Positions 10,506 to 20,153 of a stretch of 64,000 bases of DNA are shown here, in pieces (the stretch's first letter is position 1; each line of letters begins with the position of its first letter). Made by a program: the position numbers and the translations under genes. The notes under the pieces are model-generated. The model was not told the origin of the DNA, searched no databases, and saw only the letters and a list, made by a program, of their open reading frames with translations. Location: contig JAKSZT010054396.1 in NCBI GenBank assembly GCA_026826555.1, positions 14,954,569 through 15,018,568 of the forward strand. The letters are read 5' to 3'. The stretch is from Tolypeutes matacus (taxonomy: Eukaryota; Chordata; Mammalia; Cingulata; Chlamyphoridae).

Positions 10506-10622
10506 TAGCCTTGCTAATGCAAAGCCTCAAAAAATTATTCAAAAACTCAGAATTGTTTCTCTCCACGGAAATCTTTAGTAAAAGGCGAAAGATTTATACG
10601 ATCTGAAGAGAAACCAGAGTAT
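10506..10622 (-). ncRNA. RNU5A-1: U5 small nuclear RNA gene (PARP16-proximal copy)
   Basis: This is a second U5 snRNA gene of the same 117-nt length and orientation as 343-459. The first 70 nt are identical, including loop-1 GCCTTTTAC. The Sm site AATTTTTTG and 3' stem (GCTTTGC paired with GCAAGGC, with one G-U pair) are kept. The sequence between loop-1 stem and Sm site has drifted (AATTCTGAGTTTTTGAATA versus AACTCTGAGTCTTTAGCC). Both genes keep a proximal element and a 3' box, so both are probably transcribed by Pol II. In human, as I recall, RNU5A-1 is the copy nearer PARP16, hence the symbol. The alternative, a decayed duplicate, is less likely because the RNA core shows no decay. Confidence 0.9.
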
Positions 10623-10663
10623 GACCTCCTAAGGATTAACTCACTCCTCCAGTAACTGCAACT

Positions 10664-10682
10664 CCTAGTGCACTGATGGCGG
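10664..10682 (-). promoter_or_regulatory. Proximal sequence element of the second U5 gene
   Basis: On the minus strand this reads CCGCCATCAGTGCACTAGG-like sequence centred about 51 bp upstream of the RNA, matching the first U5 gene at 502-520 almost base for base. Confidence 0.7.
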
Positions 10683-10814
10683 TTATTTATATTTCCTCCC
10701 CCCAATAAGTACTGCTCTGGAAGCTCGTCCACGGAATTCTGTAAATAATCTTCTCATACTTTAAAAAGTTGAGTGAAGGAAATATTATTTTTAACTTGAA
10801 AAAAATTGTACTGT

Positions 10815-10840
10815 GTGCAGGGTGTTATGGGTAAGCAAAT
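10815..10840 (-). promoter_or_regulatory. Distal sequence element with a weakened octamer
   Basis: GTGCAGGGTGTTATGGGTAAGCAAAT lines up with the distal element of the first gene, but the octamer reads AAGCAAAT instead of ATGCAAAT. The ZNF143-like part is also looser. It lies about 194-218 bp upstream of the RNA. Confidence 0.65.
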
Positions 10841-11171
10841 GAGGTCTGAGTAAGCGGCCTTTAGACTTACGTGGTGGCTCTGGGGCGGTCCTTAGCAAGA
10901 CTGTAGCTTGGCTGGCTGGTATCCAGATCAGGTCCTGGACGAGCAGAGAGATTCTGATTTGATCTGTTCCTACAGTGGGACTTTGAGAATGATTTGTTTT
11001 AAATAAAGGAGTTCTCTAATAGTTGGGGTGAAGAGCTAGGGAATTGTTAACACAAAATTCAGGATACGGGCTACTCCCAGGAGGGGAATTAAGGGGTGTG
11101 ATTGGGATTTCAAAGCTGTTGAGGATAGCCTTTCTCTTGAACTGGGAGGAGGCATAAGGGTCTCCTTTCTT

Positions 11172-11356
11172 TTTTTTTTTTTTTAAGATTTTATTTATTT
11201 ATTCATTTGTCCCCCCCTTGCTGCTTGTGCTCGCTGGGTCAGCCAACCACGCCGTGCGGGCGGGCCTGCCCCCACCAGGAGGCCCCGGAAACCGAACCCG
11301 GGGCCTCCCATATGGTAAACGGGAGCCCTACTGATTGAGCCACAGCCGCTTCCCTC
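11172..11356 (-). repeat. DAS-type SINE, young form
   Basis: This is a complete minus-strand copy. It is bounded by TCTCCTTTCTT at 11161-11171 and 11357-11367. Confidence 0.93.
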
Positions 11357-11559
11357 TCTCCTTTCTTAATAGTTATTTTTTTAAGAACAGTTTTAGATAC
11401 TCCAAAAAATTGAGCGTATAGTACAGAAAGTTTGATAAATGAGCAAATCAAGGAATGGAGTGTCCCTTTATTCTTTGTCCAATGTATCCAAATGCTGATT
11501 CTTTGTCCAGTGTAAACAAAGGAAGGGAACTCATACTAGAGAGTTCTCTATCTACTTGA

Positions 11560-11755
11560 GTGTCTCTAAATAGGTTACTTCACTTGTTTTCATAGCCATC
11601 TTGTTACTCATGTAGCACTTACCTCGTTTTGAAGTGAGGAAACTAAGGCACAGAGAGGCTAAACAAACTTGCTGTAGGTCACACAGCAGTTGAGGGGGTA
11701 GAGCTACAATTCAAGTTCTGATCTGTCTGATCTTAGGATCATGTTTGCCCCTCTG
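11560..11755 (-). repeat. MIR-type SINE
   Basis: AAGTGAGGAAACTAAGGCACAGAGAGGCTAA followed by GGTCACACAGC is the typical MIR core. It is ancient and non-coding. The orientation is inferred. Confidence 0.75.
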
Positions 11756-12381
11756 ATTTAAAATCTATAATGATCATCAAAAAACATTTTGTCTTGTATT
11801 TACAAACCTAATGTTGGCCTCCAGTGCCTTATAGTTTTCAAAATATTTCTGTATCCTTTAAAACAAAACAAAACTCAGTGACTTCTATTATTATTACTTC
11901 TGACATGAAGGCAGGTCTTGGCAGGACCAGGGTGAGAGGTTCTGGTGGCGGGGAGGAGGGTTTCATTTTATTACTTTTCATTAAACTATGCACACAGGAT
12001 ATATGCTGACTTGTCTGTAGGATATACGTAAATTAAAATTAAAAAAGATATCTTTAAAAAATACCAGTGGTGTGGAAGTCCCCACTATAAAAATAATGCA
12101 AGGGTTTGGTTCTCTAGCTACCCCTACTGCACTCTCACCATTTGCTAAGATTGCCTCTTTAGAGAGTATCTCTCAATCCCTGGGTTTTAGAGGAAATTCA
12201 CCTTCTAGTCTTTGCTCTGCTCCACTTGTGCAGTTGACATTGGAGAGGGAATGAGAGTGAAAAGTGAAAAATAAGGTTAACAGTAGGATTTTAGCTATTC
12301 CAGATCCAGAGAGTAGATCCAAAGCATGCCCACAGTTCCATTTCCCTTCAGCTAAAGTATTACTTAAAAAGACGTTTTAGG
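11756..12381. other. Unassigned sequence
   Basis: I see no gene or clear mobile element. A TATTATTATTACTTC stretch and a GGTGGCGGGGAGGAGGG run are the only low-complexity parts. Confidence 0.3.
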
Positions 12382-12470
12382 GGGAAGCATTGTAGCTCAG
12401 TGTTTGAGGCCTGCTTCCCATGTACAAGGTCCTGGGTTCAATCCTCCCTACCTCTTAAAAAAAAAAAAAG
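12382..12470 (+). repeat. Short tRNA-derived SINE
   Basis: The tRNA-like head (GCATTGTAGCTCAGTG, GGGTTCAATCC) is followed by poly(A). It is flanked by GACGTTTTAGG (12371-12381) and GACATTTTAGG (12471-12481). Confidence 0.85.
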
Positions 12471-12489
12471 GACATTTTAGGGCCTATAT

Positions 12490-13070
12490 CAGTATCATCA
12501 TGGCGGAGTGAGAAGCTTCAGGGCTCTGGCCCCCCACAGAAGCTTTGAACAATTAGCAAGAACTGGCACATCTTTCTCAAAGCTCTAGAAAACAGTTATA
12601 GAATTGCAGTAACAGTGCAAGCACTGAATCAAGAAAAAGACCATCTTAGAAGCAGTGGGATCTTGTGCCGCCCTGGCTGGCCCCTCCACTACCCCTCCCC
12701 AGCTCAGAGCAAGCTGGCCCAGGCTCCCAGTGCAGATCCCAGGTCATGATTCCAGAGGGAGCAGAGCAACCCTCGAGCACATCCTGGGAGCCTGTACACC
12801 TGGCCCGATCCGTCTGGTGGTGGCCTGAGACACTCGCTGTCCCAGAGCATTCCCGCATGTGGAAGGCAGCTCTGGGAACGCTCTCTTACAGAACGCTGTG
12901 GGAGAGCACTCTAGGAACTGCAGGGGATTGCTGGCTGCAGGACATACTCAGTGCAGGGCCAGGACCCTGAGGAAGCGGTTTCCTAGGGAAGATATTGGAG
13001 TTTGTATTATTTTTGCAACCATGCTGTAACTTTGAAATTATTTCAAAATAAAAAGTAAGCAACAACAACA
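12490..13070 (+). repeat. Internally deleted old L1/HAL1: 5' UTR joined to 3' end
   Basis: The left part (ATGGCGGAGTGAGAAGCTTC and on to about 12965) resembles an old L1 5' UTR. The right part, from GAGTTTGTATTATTTTTGCAACC to TTTCAAAATAAAAAGT, is a typical L1 3' end. Both ORFs are missing between them. Short open frames here are incidental. Confidence 0.55.
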
Positions 13071-13117
13071 ACAACAACAAAACCCCAAAAAGAACATTTT
13101 AATGAACAAAGTTTAAA

Positions 13118-13322
13118 TTTTTTTTTTTTTTGAGGTACCAGGGCTGGGGATTGAACCCCAGATCTCATATATAGAAAGTTGGTGCTCAACCACTGAGCCA
13201 CATCAGCTCCCCTGAGTTGTTTTTTTCCTTTGTTTGTTTGCTTTTAGGATGTACCGGGAACTGAACCCAGACCTCCTATGTGGGAAGCAGGCACTCAACT
13301 GCTTGAGCCACATCCGCTCCCA
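13118..13322 (-). repeat. Dimeric tRNA-derived SINE
   Basis: Two tRNA-like units lie head to tail on the minus strand: 13118-13215 and 13216-13322. Each ends in a GAGCCACATC(A/C)GCTCCC block. They share one flanking repeat (GTTTAAATTTT / GTTTAATTTTAAA). The same two-unit layout occurs at 36020-36217 and 55791-55990. Confidence 0.75.
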
Positions 13323-13384
13323 GGGTTTAATTTTAAATGGACTTAAAAACAAAATTTGGAGAAAATTTGATTTAATTTCTTATA

Positions 13385-13909
13385 TTGATTCTTTCTATTT
13401 ATGAACATTACCCTTTCTATGAACGGCTTTGTGAGACCTTCAGGATCTACACTCCATTCGATCCAGAAGCTCCAGAAAATGAGAGGATGGTGAATACCGC
13501 TTTTGTGGCACAAGGGGCAGCAGACATGAAAAAAAAAAACTTCAAAAGTTGGAAGGATTCGTGGGCATGAACATCTCTCAACCGCTAGAGGTCGCCAACA
13601 AAGTGTTTGTCAGTCAGGACAAAGTCCCTGCGGGGAAGCCAAGGAGTGAAACACCAAACCTCCCTACTAGCGGCAGCCCTGGGAAATGCCGACCCCTCCA
13701 GGCGAAACGGACCTCCTCGCAAAATGGGGGGAAGCACCAGGAGAATGCCGCTGGCCAGAGACCAATGCGCTTACTGCAAAGAGAGCGGGCACTGGAAAAA
13801 TGAGTGTCCCCAGAAGCCTCAGACACCAAGAAGAAGCACCCCTAAAGGAAAATACCGACCTGAGCCCCAAGACCACCTGATCGGGTTGGCAGGACTCAAC
13901 CCTGAATAG
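13385..13909 (+). pseudogene. ERV gag remnant (capsid C-terminus and nucleocapsid)
   Basis: This is a broken gag gene of an endogenous gammaretrovirus-like provirus. The first part resembles the capsid C-terminal region in a frame open to about 13570; the reading then shifts frame. A single nucleocapsid zinc knuckle follows at 13766-13807 (Cys-X2-Cys-X4-His-X4-Cys). One knuckle is the gammaretroviral arrangement. Matrix and most of capsid are absent, as is the 5' LTR, so the left end is lost. It cannot make a functional Gag. Confidence 0.75.
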
Positions 13910-13929
13910 GGGCGACTGGGCTCACTGGA

Positions 13930-14335
13930 ACTTGGCTCCCATGAGCCCATGATCAAATTACAAGTCGGGGGGCCAGACAATGACTTTCACGGTGGACACT
14001 GGTGCTGAACATTCTGTAGTCACAACCCCCATCGCCCCCTTTAGCGGAAAGACCACTAATATCATAAGGGCGACTGGAGACCAGTTGAACCGACGGCCCT
14101 TTTGCCAGTAGAGGACCTGCCAGCTCGGCGGCCATGAAGTAACTCATGAGTTTCCGTACCTGCCTGAGTGCCCGGTTCCCCTGCTTGGCAGAGACCTCCT
14201 AACCAAACTTGGGGCCCAAATTGCCTTCAAACCTGAAGGCTCAGCAAGCTTAAGCCTCAGAACCAGTCTCACTCTCCTCATCACCGTGCCCCAAAGCGAA
14301 GAATGGAGACTTCATGTGGAAGAAAGCTGCTGGAA
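13930..14335 (+). pseudogene. ERV protease remnant
   Basis: A retroviral aspartic protease is recognisable from the catalytic Asp-Thr-Gly at 13995-14003 and the downstream Leu-Gly-Arg-Asp turn near 14185. A stop codon interrupts the frame near 14110. It follows gag directly, in pro-pol order. Confidence 0.7.
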
Positions 14336-15345
14336 GGGAACCCAAACCCTCCTCCAACTTTTAACATGGACTGGGTACAAAGTATCGTGGAGAAAGGTTC
14401 AGATCTGTAGACAGCGGGTCAAATACCTAAGGTTCAACATCTTGTGAGGGCTCCAGATGCTAGGACCCAAGTGGAAAAGGGTGATCTGCTCCATCCCCAC
14501 ACCCACCACGAAAAGACTGCTCCGAGAGTTTCTCGGAGTGGCAGGATTCTGCCACATCTGGATTCCTGGGTTTGCAGCAATGGCCAGACCCCTTTACGAA
14601 ACTCTGTCGGGGCCAGAAAGGGAATCTCTTGCCTGGGGAGAAGTCTAACAGGGGGCTTTTCAAACCATCAAGAAATAACTCAGCCAAGCCTCTGCCTTGG
14701 GGCTTCCAAACGTGACTTGACACTTTAACCTGTTTGTACATGAAAAAAACAAAGCAGCACAGGCCTCAAAGTTCAGGGAAAGTTGAGTGCATGAATCAAA
14801 CCCTCAAAGCTACCCTAGTAAAGTTCTGCCAGGAAACTGGTCTCCCCTGGGTAGATTTACTCCCTTTAGTCCTTCTCTGAGTTAGGTGCACCCCAGGACC
14901 CACAGGCTACTCACCCTTTGAAATTCTGTTTGGGCGGCCACCCCCAATCACCCAGGCGTTCAGAGGAAGTCTCAGGCTTCCGGGGGAGGCCAACCTAGAT
15001 TCCATTCTCCAGCAGCTTGGAGGAACTCTAGCTGAAATACATAAAACTGTCCTGTCCGAAAACCTCATCCCCTTGGGACACCCGGTGCACCCTCATCAGC
15101 CAGGGGACCAGGCCTGGGTCAAAGACTGGAGGAAAAAAACCCCTCCAGCCTTCCTGGACAGGTCCATATACTGTAATCCTTGTAACTCCCACTGCTCTTA
15201 AAGTTGCAGGTATCACTCCCTGGATTCATCATTCCAGGGTCAAGAAGGCCCATCACGATAAGGAGCAGAACAGCTGGGCAGCCCAATTCGTACCCGACCA
15301 CCCCCAGAGAGTGCGAATCACCTGAGATCCTCGAGCACCAACCTC
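14336..15345 (+). pseudogene. ERV pol remnant (RT connection region and integrase C-terminus)
   Basis: From about 14345 to 14760 the sequence resembles the region after the reverse transcriptase palm; the catalytic palm itself is missing. At about 14770 it jumps to integrase C-terminal sequence, so RNase H and the integrase core are also lost. Several stops and frame changes are present. Internal deletions of this kind make the copy defective. Confidence 0.7.
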
Positions 15346-15985
15346 GCCAAACGCCAGCTGAATGGACCCCTGCTCCTGGTGGGGCCTGTGTTTATGCGGC
15401 CTGATCACCTTGGTGTTTGGAATTGGACTCTGGGCTGTGGCCTCCGCGGACTGGACTGTTGTGAATAGAACCCTAATTGCTATAGCATACTGGTACATAG
15501 TAGGATGTTTCTGTGCCTTAGGCTGTTTTTCCTATTCTCCTTCAGGGCTGACGCCAGTTCGCAGCCCTGCTCCAGTTGTTACAAGACTGCCCCTTTCTCA
15601 GCAATGGATAGGTTGCAACAGCTCGCAGGGAAATACCAAGCCTCCTCTTCCTTTACCCACCGTACCTATATGCCGATAGAATGTTATAAGTTATCGGAAG
15701 CCTCAGTTTGTGAGGAAAGGGGCGATGTGTATCTTCCTGGGGGGAGGGCGCTGTTATTATGTTAATAAGACAGGAATTGTCACTACCAAAGTGAAAGAAC
15801 TTAGAGATCAAATCCAAAAGAGGAAAAACCACTTAAACGAGTTCTGGGGCTGGAACCTCAGACAGTGGACCTCTTGGCTTCTGCCCCTGGCCGGACCCTT
15901 ATTCATCTTGCTCATAGCAGCCATCTTTGGCCCATGCCTGATAAGGGCACTCATCAGGTTCTTGAAACAACAATATCACGCATAA
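15346..15985 (+). pseudogene. ERV env remnant (transmembrane subunit end)
   Basis: A short hydrophobic start (15362-15450) may be a signal peptide. The last 90 codons (15710-15985) carry a membrane-proximal region, a membrane span of about 25 residues and a short basic tail, like a retroviral TM subunit. Most of the surface subunit and the fusion/immunomodulatory region are absent. Frames are broken between the two parts. Confidence 0.65.
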
Positions 15986-16074
15986 CTATCACCAAGAGTC
16001 TAGCCCTAAGGGGATACAGTCCCCTGAGTACAGTGATGCCCTATGGGAATTGTAAGGGCATCAAAGGGGGGAAA

Positions 16075-16417
16075 TGATAAAGAAAAGTCACTGCAGCCCC
16101 CCCCCCTTTTCTGACAAGAATCTCCCGCCTTAGAACTGAAACCTGCACTTCTGCCTCTGTGACCCTGCCCGCTTGATTTCGTAACCTGCAGTTCTGCTTC
16201 TGTAACCATGCTTGCTTAGTTGCCTAAGATAATGGAAAAATTCCACCCGCCAACTCGCTAGCCAATGAATGGGAGCCTGCAGACCCCAATAAAAACTCCA
16301 GAAAACTGGGGCTGGGGGCCCAGAATTTGGAAACCAAACTTTCCTCTGTGCCTGCGTGCATAATAAAGCCTTGTTCCTCCACTTCTCCGAGTGCCATTTG
16401 TGTTTCTCATCGCGACA
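16075..16417 (+). repeat. ERV 3' LTR
   Basis: It begins TGATAAAGAAAAG right after a polypurine tract (AAAGGGGGGAAATG). It contains CAATAAAAACTCC as a possible TATA-type element and AATAAA at 16362-16367, and ends near CGCGACA. At about 343 bp it fits a gammaretroviral LTR. No matching 5' LTR exists in the window. Confidence 0.75.
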
Positions 16418-17362
16418 GCTGCAACAAATGGACTTTTAATGTCTGGTTTAACTGTGAAACTCCCAGGCTGCTTAAAATGAGACACTTCCCTAGATCTCTG
16501 TTTAAAAAAAAAAAAAAAAGGAGGGGGGTTTCAAGTCAGCCCCTTTTCTAGGAAGAATCATGTGCACAGCTTGGTAGCTTCAGTCTGGAACCTAGGACTG
16601 GGTGTCTCCCAAGTCTAGGTCGCCCCGGGGATGCCCAGCGGCAAGGGCTCTGTGATTCCCGGATGCTGGGAACCAGAGCAACAACTCTAAACATCCCCCA
16701 AGACTTAAGTGGCTCAGGTGCTTCGGTTTAGAGGGTAAAACTTTAGCCAGACTCAGACTTTGGGATGCCAGATAAGCCTGACAAACTCTTCTTCATTCTT
16801 CCCAGAATAATGGGCACCGTCTTGAACATTCCAGCAGACTCCTTATCGGGGTGTCTTCTCAGGAATTGGGACAAGCTGCATACTGATGGTCTATGTGGCT
16901 GCAGCATGGCCAAGAGTAGCCTCTGCATGGAACCCTGAATTCCAGTTAAACCTGTGTAAGAGAAAAAGAGAGGACAGGCCATTTACTAAACCTCTCCTTT
17001 AAAATAAGGAACATCCTCATATGCCATCAATTAAGATTAAAAAGTTCCTAGAAAATGCTAAGGCTATAAAATTTTCTCTTCTGTTTTAATCTGTCCTTAA
17101 CTTTGTGTTTAACTTTTAAATCTGTGTTTAACTTTGTCAGTCTGCTTGTGCCTAGGAAATCAGATTTGGGGTTTGCTTCTTACAAATTGGGTAACGGTGA
17201 AAGGTAACCTAAAAATGAGTCTGTAAATGTCAATACTATCTTGCAATTGTATTTGATGTATAAGAGAAATCACATGAAATTATTTCAAATGCTGGGAAAG
17301 TGGGAAAACTTAGAAAAGATGTTACTAATAAAATTGTTTTAGTTGCTTGGTTAACAAAAGTG
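16418..17362. repeat. Unclassified, possibly LTR-related sequence
   Basis: Between the ERV LTR and the next insertion there is no coding signature. The sequence continues at 20183-20236 and 27445-28552 once the later insertions are removed. It may be part of another old LTR element. Confidence 0.3.
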
Positions 17363-18826
17363 CCTAATTTGCTTTTTTTTTTTAATTATTATTTTTTAAT
17401 TAATTAATTTTTTTATTGTGGGTAAAAAATCAAAATTTTCACAATACATACCAATATTTGTAAAATGATATATAAATATATATGCATATATGTGCATTTG
17501 CTTACAAAAATGTTATTTATATATATATAAATATATTTTAAGAGGTGCTTAGATTAACTAAAATATTACATGGAACCCACTGGGATTCCCATGTTGCCCA
17601 CCTCCCACACCTCCCACCACATCCCACACAAACATCTCCCACAAGTGTGGCCCACCACCCTCAATGGACTTACACTACCTGGGGCCCTGCCACCAACCAT
17701 AGACCACAGTTCACATCGTAGACCATACTCTCTCCCACACAGTTCTCAGTGGTGTGTGCTGATTTAAACTGGCCTACATCCATTGCCACAATGGTACTCA
17801 GGACAACCTCCAAATCCCAAAGAAGCCCCTGTATTTCAACTTCTCATCCCCTTCCTGCCCCGAAAGTGTCAAGTGGCCACTGGCTCCACTTCATTGTTAT
17901 AATTTCTTCCATTGCTAGAATCACCATATATGTACAACAGAATACCAACAGAATACCATCAAGTCCATTCTTCCCCCAATCCTGAGGGGACTGGGATGGT
18001 GATGTCCACTCCACCTCCAAGTGAGAAAGGGCTTGTATCCCATGGATATGGTGGGTGGGATGATCCTACCTGTAGATGTAGGCCCTCTCCATTCCCTGGG
18101 CTGGCCGTTGCCCATCGTTGTCTCCTCGCCAAGTGACTTGGATAAGTCCATTGAGCTGTAGGGTAGGAGTTGCAGCTCCACCGAGATTCCACGCACACCT
18201 GGCACATAGGTAGGCCAGAGGCTCCAGTCTCTGGAAGTATACCTAAAAACTCCAGCATCACATATAGGTTTGAATAGAAGGGACTGATGAACCATGTGCA
18301 GGGAGGACTTATTTGAGTCCAATTCTGTTACTCTCAGGAGCACAGATTCCAAAATAGAGCCCACTGATAAGGCATCAGTCTCTGGGACTATCCCCCCTTA
18401 TATAGGACCTGGGTGTCTCCAGAGCTCTCAGGAGCCCCTCTGTGTGGGGTGATAGGCACTTTGATGTTCTATGAGCTCCTACTGAGGTGTGCATAAGAGT
18501 TACCTCTGGGATGACCTCTCGACTCTGTTTGAAGTCTCTTAGCCACTTGAACTCATTTGTCTTTACCTTTTCCCCCTTTTATTCAAGGTCTTTTTCCAGT
18601 TGTGTTGCCAGTTGGCACTTGGTAGTAATCCCTCGTTGCCAGGGAGGCTCATCCCCGGGAGTCATGTCCCACATTGAGGGGAAGGTAATGCATTCATATG
18701 CTGAGTTTGGCTTAGAGAGAGGCCACATTTGAGCAACAAGGAGGCTCTCAGGTGGCAACCCTTAGGCACCCCACAACAGCAAGCTAAGTCTCAGTTACAA
18801 GAGCAAAGACTCAAGAGGGTAGTCAT

Positions 18827-19013
18827 CGGGAAGCGGCTGTGGCTCAATCAGTAGGGCTCCCGTTTACCATATGGGAGGCCCCGGGTTCTGTTCCCGAGGC
18901 CTCCTGGTGAAGGCAAGCCTGCCCGCACGGCGTGGTTAGCTGACCCAGCGAATACAAGCAGCAAGGGGGGGATAAATGAATAAATAAATAAAATCTTTAA
19001 AAAAAAAAAAAAA
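18827..19013 (+). repeat. DAS-type SINE, young form
   Basis: This is a complete copy. It is bounded by GAGGGTAGTCAT (18815-18826) and GAGAGTAGTCAT (19014-19025). Confidence 0.93.
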
Positions 19014-19962
19014 GAGAGTAGTCATTAAAAAAAAGAACTTATCAGTGGGTCATCCTCTTTTGACAGACATTGTCCCTGCACTCAGAGGACTATTGCTGCT
19101 CCCTTGGAGACTGTGGCAGAGCTTGCCAGGCTAGGAATTCAGATTCCCTCATTTATTGTGTGATTGTCCACCCATTGTGACCATGCCCCATCTTTTGATC
19201 TTTTGAACAATTTTGTATATCTTTCATGTATATTCGGATGAACTAACTCCCATGAATCCCCCCTCCCAGACACCCCCCACCAATAATCCCCTGCAGTACC
19301 CATTGTAACCCTTCTGTGATCCAAATCCTCCATGAACATGTAGTCCATAAAATAATCAAATACACTTAATAGGAAAAAGAAACAACAATGATAAGCTTAC
19401 ATGCAAGAGACAAACATAAGGAAACTCAGGGGAAAAAAAATAACAAATAATCAAACAAAAAACAAAACAAAACAAAATATAATTAGCGGATTGGGACATT
19501 CAAAAAAACGGGGAAAAAGCAAAAGAAATGCCTTTAAAAAATATATATATATATATATATTTATTTATTCTTTTTTTTTTTTCCTTTTATCATTGTGTTA
19601 TCGGATGTCCAGTGTGCAGTGATACCTTCCCCCTCTCAATCCCCATTGTCTCCCAAATTTTCAAAGAAGTTTTAGGTCACAGCAAAGTCACACATGGAGT
19701 ACCGGAGACTCCCAGATACCACCCCCCCCCTTTCCCACCCCATATTAACACCCCCCCTTTTCTTTTTTGGAATTTAGCCTTGTTATAACTGTTATACAGA
19801 TAGCAAAATATAGCAGCTAAACATTGTCAATGATTTACAGTATAGTTTACAATTTAGATGATACACTTTAATAATTTTGATGATATTTACCATGTCCTGT
19901 GTCCATTACTGTAAGGTAATGAAAAACCTTTCCCATGACCACCTAACACCCCATTAGATCTT

Positions 19963-20153
19963 TTTTTTTTTTTTTTTTTTTTTTTAGATTTTATTTATTT
20001 ATTCATTTATTCCCCCCTTGCTGCTTGTGCTCACTGGGTCAGCTAACCACGCCATCTGGGCGGGCTTGCCTTCACCAGGAGGTCCCGGGAACCGAACCCG
20101 GGGCCTCCCATATGGTAAACGGGAGCCCTACTGATTGAGCCACAGCCGTTTCC
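19963..20153 (-). repeat. DAS-type SINE, young form
   Basis: This is a complete minus-strand copy. It is bounded by CCCCATTAGATCTT at 19949-19962 and 20154-20167. Confidence 0.93.

Noticed and set aside
12646..12970. Open frames of 70 and 101 codons on opposite strands
   Set aside because: They lie in a leader-like old L1 segment that is non-coding, and they overlap each other.
13549..13909. Domesticated gag-type zinc-finger gene
   Set aside because: The frame shifts repeatedly, the upstream capsid part is lost, and the segment sits in viral order next to broken protease and pol. No sign of constraint can be seen.
17921..18364. 147-codon minus-strand open frame
   Set aside because: It lies inside the non-coding retroposon and a SINE-bearing block, and no domain is recognisable.
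18827..18905. Possible tRNA gene (A and B boxes)
   Set aside because: The tRNA-like heads are parts of a repeated SINE with body, poly(A) tail and target duplications.
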